Positions 6,120 through 9,674 of a stretch of 9,674 bases of DNA are shown piece by piece. Where the stretch lies: assembly GCA_027018975.1 (NCBI GenBank), contig JALUXN010000237.1:1-9674 (forward strand). The letters run 5' to 3'. The position numbers were made by a program, and so were the translations under genes. This DNA is from Mariprofundaceae bacterium (GTDB lineage Bacteria; Pseudomonadota; Zetaproteobacteria; Mariprofundales; Mariprofundaceae). The notes under the pieces were generated by a model. It saw only the letters and a program-made list of their open reading frames with translations. It searched no databases and had not been told where the DNA came from. The first letter of the stretch is position 1, and each line of letters starts with the position of its first letter.

Positions 6120-7846
6120 CACTGTGCAGCGGCAGCGGGGATTTCAGTCAGCTCACGCACGATTTTCCAGCCGTTCACCTCGCGCTCCACCAGCAGCATT
6201 TTATGCACATGGTCATCGAGCTGTGCCGAGCGGTAGTGCTGATCAAACTGGATGCGGGCATGGAATGGATCGGTGATAAGGATCTTGGGGTGGGAGAGGG
6301 TGATGTTGATAGCGGTATTGGATGTCAAACGCGCCCGCCGCTGCGCGCGCCACGCTGCCAGGTCACGAAAACGTTTGCCGGGCTGAAAATGCTCGCTGTA
6401 GTAGGCGAGGTATGCCTCCACATCACGATCAACCCACGCATTACCCCACCCCTCGAGCATGGCACGCAGCGCAGCTTCGCTATCGCCACGATCTGATGTG
6501 CCGACAAATTGTGGCGTCGCACTGGCGGCAATACGGGTCGAGCTGTCGCATGGCCTGATCTCGATGTCCGCTTTCGCCTTCAAGCTGGCGATCCAGCGCG
6601 GCAGCTGCTCCTGCATCTCCATATTACTGAGAATCTTCTGAATCTTATCGTGATTGGCCGGCAGCGAGTTAGGGTCAACATGGCGCCGTGCCACCATGCG
6701 GATGATATGCAGCCCGAACTGGGTCTGCACCACGCCGCTCGTTTCGCCGGGCTGCAGCGCAAAGAGCGCCTGCTCGAACTCCGGCACCATGGTGCCCTTG
6801 CGGAACCAGCCGAGATCACCCCCCTTCTCCGCACTCGGCCCCTGCGAGACCTCCTTGGCGCGAGCGGCAAACGCCGCATCGTCGGCGTGTTTCATATCTT
6901 TGGCGATCCCTTCGGCGCGGCGGCGGATTTTATCGCGCGTCGCTTCATCGGCATCGGAGGGGATGCGCAGCAGGATATGGCGCGCATGCACCTCATCGTA
7001 GCTCTCGCCGGCGCGTATCGGCGCTTTCCAGCGCTCGTCAATCGCCTTGAGAATATGGAAACCGTTGGGGGAACGGATGATGTCGGTGATACCGTTGACC
7101 GGCAGCTCCAGCGCCGAGGCAAAGCGCGCAGCGATCCCCCCCTGTGTAAACCAACCCATCACCCCCTGCTGATCACGATCGGACGATTCGGAGTAGGTGG
7201 CCACCATGCGGTTGAAATCAGCGCCATCGAGCAGTTGCTGATGAATCATATTCGCCTTGTCACGAATCTCCTTCAGCTGTTCGGGGGTCGGCTCCGGCGG
7301 CACCGCCAGAAAGATCTCGGCCAGCTGCACTTCGCGGCGCGGCTTATCGGAGGCGATATATTTGCGGTAGTACTCGGCGATCGACTCTTCGCTCACCTGC
7401 AGCTTGGCGCGCACCTCGGTATCGATCAGTTTACTGATCAGGATCTGGTCACGCAGATTCTCCTTGAAACTGTTAAAGTCGCCACCCTGCTGCTTGATCA
7501 CCTCCTTCAGCTGCCCGGGCATCAATTTGTTGCGCGCTTCGATATTGGCCAACGCATTGTTGAGCTCCTCCTCATCGACATGCAACTTCTGCCGCTTGGC
7601 CTCCTGCAGCTGTACCGATTTGGTGATGCGGTCATCGAGCGAACGGCGGTTGAGGATGGCGATCGAGGGCAACATTTTGACGCCGGAGAGGCGGAGCTTT
7701 TGCAAGGTTTCGGCGGTGTCATGATTGACGTCATAGCAGGTGATGATGTCGTTGTTGACGATGGCGGCAATGCTGTCGATGGTCTCCTCCGCAAACGCTG
7801 CGGATGAGCAGAACAACAACATGGCAAAACAGATAAAAGCAGGCAT
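6119..7846 (-). CDS. surA: SurA-type periplasmic chaperone/PPIase with extra C-terminal NTF2-like domain
   Basis: SurA escorts unfolded outer-membrane proteins through the periplasm to the BAM complex. Residues 1-19 form a signal peptide ending AFA, cleaved before EETIDS. Unusually it has no lysine or arginine before the hydrophobic core. The SurA N-terminal domain spans about 20-165. Parvulin domain 1 spans about 170-272 and has E177 where active parvulins carry histidine (LAEIFL). Parvulin domain 2 spans about 283-385 with H290 in ARHILL, GGDLGWF and H380. The short returning C-terminal helix region of SurA lies about 395-432. The protein is 575 residues against 428 in E. coli. After a linker (433-454), residues 455-570 look like an NTF2/SnoaL-like domain (W467, W471, YLAYYSEHFQPG, FDQHYRS, GWKIVRE). 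The ATG has CGGAG five bases upstream, and an in-frame TGA lies just before it. pdxA follows with a one-base overlap. Confidence 0.93.
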   Translation of the reverse strand: MPAFICFAMLLFCSSAAFAEETIDSIAAIVNNDIITCYDVNHDTAETLQKLRLSGVKMLPSIAILNRRSLDDRITKSVQLQEAKRQKLHVDEEELNNALANIEARNKLMPGQLKEVIKQQGGDFNSFKENLRDQILISKLIDTEVRAKLQVSEESIAEYYRKYIASDKPRREVQLAEIFLAVPPEPTPEQLKEIRDKANMIHQQLLDGADFNRMVATYSESSDRDQQGVMGWFTQGGIAARFASALELPVNGITDIIRSPNGFHILKAIDERWKAPIRAGESYDEVHARHILLRIPSDADEATRDKIRRRAEGIAKDMKHADDAAFAARAKEVSQGPSAEKGGDLGWFRKGTMVPEFEQALFALQPGETSGVVQTQFGLHIIRMVARRHVDPNSLPANHDKIQKILSNMEMQEQLPRWIASLKAKADIEIRPCDSSTRIAASATPQFVGTSDRGDSEAALRAMLEGWGNAWVDRDVEAYLAYYSEHFQPGKRFRDLAAWRAQRRARLTSNTAINITLSHPKILITDPFHARIQFDQHYRSAQLDDHVHKMLLVEREVNGWKIVRELTEIPAAAAQ

Positions 7847-7884
7847 GAATTCTCCGGGAATCGATCAGGCGCAGGTCGCCGACA

Positions 7885-7899
7885 GCGGCCAAGCGCCGC
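7885..7899. other. Hairpin in surA leader
   Basis: GCGGC-CAAGC-GCCGC is a perfect five-base-pair stem with a five-base loop. It lies in the GC-rich stretch between the proposed surA promoter and the surA ribosome site, so it would be in the surA 5' leader. There is no T-run on either strand, so it is not a terminator. Role unknown. Confidence 0.3.
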
Positions 7900-7923
7900 C
7901 CGGCAAGCCCGAGCAGGTCGGCA

Positions 7924-7953
7924 ACTATGCCTAAACAGTCGCTGTTAATTCAA
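7924..7953 (-). promoter_or_regulatory. Possible sigma-70 promoter for surA operon
   Basis: On the minus strand TTGAAT (7953-7948) is followed after 18 bases by CATAGT (7929-7924). Each hexamer matches four of six consensus bases. It would place the transcript start near 7917, giving a leader of about 70 bases before the surA ATG. No sigma-E-like site was recognised. Support is by eye only. Confidence 0.3.
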
Positions 7954-7960
7954 GCGACAA

Positions 7961-7988
7961 TTGACCTCGGGCTATCTGTTCGCATACT
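7961..7988 (+). promoter_or_regulatory. Possible sigma-70 promoter for plsY-lysM
   Basis: TTGACC (7961-7966, five of six consensus) and CATACT (7983-7988, four of six) are separated by 16 bases. The transcript would begin near 7995, about 70 bases before the chosen plsY start. If correct, the TTG at 7961 is the -35 element and not a start codon. It sits back to back with the proposed surA promoter, so one regulator could act on both. Confidence 0.45.
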
Positions 7989-8033
7989 TTCAGCATCACA
8001 CGGGCAGGGGAGCAGGATGGCAACTGAGTGCTA

Positions 8034-8052
8034 AACAGAACAGAACAAACAG
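8034..8052 (+). repeat. Short AACAG repeat in plsY leader
   Basis: The run is (AACAG)2-AACA-AACAG, rich in A and C and without evident secondary structure. It lies 13 bases before the TTG proposed to start plsY, which has no clear Shine-Dalgarno. An unstructured A/C-rich leader might help ribosome loading, which is inference only. Confidence 0.4.
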
Positions 8053-8065
8053 GCCGGTTGGCAAC

Positions 8066-8656
8066 TTGACTGCGACATGGATTGTGGCGCTCGGCGCGAG
8101 TTATCTGCTGGGGGCGGTACCCTCCGGTCTGCTGCTCAGCAAGTGGCTGGTGCATCGCGACCCGCGCGAGTTCGGCAGCGGCAACACCGGCGCGACCAAT
8201 GCCATGCGAACCGGTGGCAAGCTGGTTGGCGCGCTCACACTGCTGGCCGACATTGCCAAGGGGGCGTTGCCGGTGGCGGTGGCGCGTTATGCGCAGCTGC
8301 CCGAGGCGGGCGTGGCATCGATCGCCATGGCCGCCTTTCTCGGCCACCTGTTTCCAATCTATCTCCGTTTCAAGGGTGGCAAGGGTGTAGCGACGATGCT
8401 CGGCGTGCTGCTGCCGTGGCAACCGCTGATCGCAGTGATCGGTATCATTTTCTGGTATGTCATGTTGAAGGTCAGTCGCTATGTGTCGGTGGCCTCGATC
8501 GCTGCGGCGCTGGCGCTGCCGCTGCTGATGTGGTGGCTGGATCGCCCCGCACCGGCAGAGGTCAGCGCTGTCGCGATCGCTCTTCTGGTAACGATCAAAC
8601 ACGCCAGCAATATCCAGCGGCTGATTGCAGGTTGCGAGCCTGCAATTCGCTCGTGA
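8066..8656 (+). CDS. plsY: Acyl-phosphate:glycerol-3-phosphate acyltransferase
   Basis: PlsY is an inner-membrane enzyme that transfers the acyl group from acyl-phosphate (made by PlsX) to sn-glycerol-3-phosphate, giving lysophosphatidic acid, the first step of phospholipid synthesis. The conserved cytoplasmic motifs are present: EFGSGNTGATNAMR (35-48), GHLFPIYLRFKGGKGVAT (93-110) and KHASNIQRLIAG (178-189). Hydrophobic segments between them fit the usual multi-pass topology. From the TTG at 8066 the protein has 196 residues (E. coli 205), with about 11 residues before the first SYLLG block, as in E. coli. The open frame reaches back to a TTG at 7961, but that would add 35 polar residues and overlap a likely -35 box. 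A GTG at 8084 is another option. There is no clear ribosome site, so the start is less certain than the identity. Confidence 0.95.
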   Translation: MTATWIVALGASYLLGAVPSGLLLSKWLVHRDPREFGSGNTGATNAMRTGGKLVGALTLLADIAKGALPVAVARYAQLPEAGVASIAMAAFLGHLFPIYLRFKGGKGVATMLGVLLPWQPLIAVIGIIFWYVMLKVSRYVSVASIAAALALPLLMWWLDRPAPAEVSAVAIALLVTIKHASNIQRLIAGCEPAIRS

Positions 8657-8672
8657 CGAACGGGAGAAAATC

Positions 8673-9674
8673 ATGAAACAGAGTCTATATCTACCGCTGC
8701 TGGCCGCGCTGCTCCTGCTGGCCGGCCTCCATCCAGTGTCGCTGCATGCTGAAGTAGCCCGCAAGCCCGCGGCGATGACTATGGCCGATCTGCGCGATCA
8801 TTTCCCGCAGCCCTATGTGGTGAAAAAGGGGGACACACTGTGGGATATCGCCAACCACTTTTTCAAGGATCCGTGGAAGTGGGTGAAGATCTGGGAGCAG
8901 AATCTCTACATCACCAATCCAGATCTCATCTATCCGGGCAACAAAATATGGTTCGACGGCCAGAAGCTGCGCATCGGCGGCCTGACCAGTGAACGGCCGC
9001 ATCCGCAGGTGGTGATCAAGCCAGTCCAGCGACTGGAGCATCCGCAGGACTCCGATGCCCTGCGCGTTGCACGGCAGCGGCATGGTTTCTTGAGCCCGCA
9101 AGAGATCGACGGCGTCGGCTATGTGCTCGATTCCCGCGATGACCGCCTCAACTACGGCCTGCACGATCCGGTCTATATCAAGCTGCAACAACCGGCCAAG
9201 CCGGGAGCGCGTTTTGATGTCTATCGCAGCATCGAACCGTTGGAACACCCGATCACCCACGCGCCACTGGGCATCATGACCCAGCACCTTGGCACCATCC
9301 GCATCGACTCGATGCGCCATGGCATCTATCGCGGCACAGTGGTGCGGGCTTTTGAGGAGATTTCGCGTGGTGATCGCCTGATGCCGGCCAAGCCGGTCGC
9401 GCCCGATTTCCATGTGCGCAACGCTCCCGCACAGCTGTTGGGCAACGTCATCTATATCCGTCACCATGCCCATGAGGCGGGGGCACATCAGCTGATCGCC
9501 ATCTCGCTTGGCCTGGCTGACGGCCTCAAACCCGGCCATCGTCTGGCAATATTCCTGGCTGGCCGGGTGATCAACGATGTGGTCGCAGATCATGCCACGC
9601 GCCTGCCGGATGAGCAGATCGGTGACATTGTTGTGCTCAAGGCGCAGCAGCATGCGGCGCTGGCGATCATTACC
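8673..9674 (+). CDS. Exported LysM-domain protein, truncated by window edge
   Basis: The frame opens at ATG 8673, with GGGAG (8662-8666) six bases upstream, and runs without a stop for 334 codons to the last base, so the C-terminus is missing. Residues 1-26 form a signal peptide (MKQSLYLPLLAALLLLAG..., ending SLHA). A single LysM domain follows at about 48-96 (YVVKKGDTLWDIA ... NPDLIYPGNKIWF), which binds N-acetylglucosamine-containing glycan such as peptidoglycan. The rest is a beta-rich region of unknown function, with a late block LKPGHRLAIF ... RLPDEQIGDIVVLK typical of the long LysM proteins found beside dprA in many beta- and gammaproteobacteria. By comparison with that family it is nearly complete. 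It starts 16 bases after plsY and probably shares its transcript. No catalytic peptidase motif is seen. Precise role unknown. Confidence 0.9.
   Translation, partial: MKQSLYLPLLAALLLLAGLHPVSLHAEVARKPAAMTMADLRDHFPQPYVVKKGDTLWDIANHFFKDPWKWVKIWEQNLYITNPDLIYPGNKIWFDGQKLRIGGLTSERPHPQVVIKPVQRLEHPQDSDALRVARQRHGFLSPQEIDGVGYVLDSRDDRLNYGLHDPVYIKLQQPAKPGARFDVYRSIEPLEHPITHAPLGIMTQHLGTIRIDSMRHGIYRGTVVRAFEEISRGDRLMPAKPVAPDFHVRNAPAQLLGNVIYIRHHAHEAGAHQLIAISLGLADGLKPGHRLAIFLAGRVINDVVADHATRLPDEQIGDIVVLKAQQHAALAIIT

Noticed and set aside
6509..7807. 432-codon plus-strand open frame opposite surA
   Set aside because: It mirrors the surA coding frame, has no family motif, and its composition is that of an antisense shadow.
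7790..7846. Lipoprotein signal in SurA (cysteines at positions 6 and 13)
   Set aside because: Neither cysteine has a proper lipobox (the residue before each is I or F), while AFA before EET fits signal peptidase I.
8034..8052. AACAG repeat as a phase-variation switch for plsY
   Set aside because: The TAA ending the upstream ATG frame lies before the repeat, so repeat slippage could not join that ATG to plsY. plsY is also usually essential.
7961..8065. Longer plsY starting at TTG 7961
   Set aside because: It adds 35 polar residues absent from the family, has no ribosome site, and the TTG fits better as a -35 box.
7931..8764. 277-codon minus-strand open frame opposite plsY, crossing the divergent promoter region
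   Set aside because: It has no motif and covers plsY and the start of the LysM gene on the wrong strand.
8691..9653. 320-codon minus-strand open frame opposite the LysM gene
   Set aside because: The plus strand has a signal peptide, LysM domain and good ribosome site. The minus frame shows no motif.
1..9674. Defence system, mobile element, CRISPR array or tRNA
   Set aside because: All coding space is accounted for by housekeeping genes. No terminal repeats, transposase, integrase, spacer array or cloverleaf was seen.

Overview
The window looks like ordinary chromosomal DNA of a moderately GC-rich Gram-negative bacterium, almost certainly a member of the Pseudomonadota. The evidence is a periplasmic SurA-type chaperone with signal peptide, a DXP-dependent vitamin B6 enzyme (PdxA), a YqgE/AlgH protein, and the trpF-trpB-trpA ... 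accD order seen in many gamma- and betaproteobacteria. I cannot name the class or genus from sequence alone. A zeta-, gamma- or betaproteobacterium are all plausible. No mobile element, CRISPR array, rRNA or tRNA is visible, and no stretch longer than about 220 bases lacks a gene.

Minus strand, 7846 down to 20: eight tightly packed genes read surA - pdxA - yqgE - trpF - trpB - trpA - cyclic-nucleotide phosphodiesterase-like MBL gene - accD. Junctions are a one-base stop/start overlap (surA/pdxA), near contact (pdxA/yqgE), 66 bases (yqgE/trpF), 10 bases with the Shine-Dalgarno fused to the stop codon (trpF/trpB), two 4-base overlaps (trpB/trpA and trpA/MBL) and 35 bases (MBL/accD). This is probably one long transcription unit, possibly with an internal start before trpF. 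It joins outer-membrane protein folding, pyridoxal phosphate synthesis, the last steps of tryptophan synthesis (TrpB is itself a PLP enzyme), and the carboxyltransferase step of fatty acid synthesis.

Plus strand, from about 7961 to the right edge: a divergent promoter region of about 220 bases is followed by plsY (acyl-phosphate:glycerol-3-phosphate acyltransferase). Next comes an exported LysM-domain protein whose reading frame is still open at the last base. In related genomes this LysM protein usually precedes dprA.

I did not find an undescribed multi-gene system. The most unusual item is the SurA protein. It is about 140 residues longer than E. coli SurA, and the excess looks like an NTF2/SnoaL-like domain fused to its C-terminus. 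Its first parvulin domain also lacks the usual histidine. A second item worth checking is the complete MBL-fold phosphodiesterase placed between trpA and accD. The rest is start-codon usage, small repeats and gene-order oddities.
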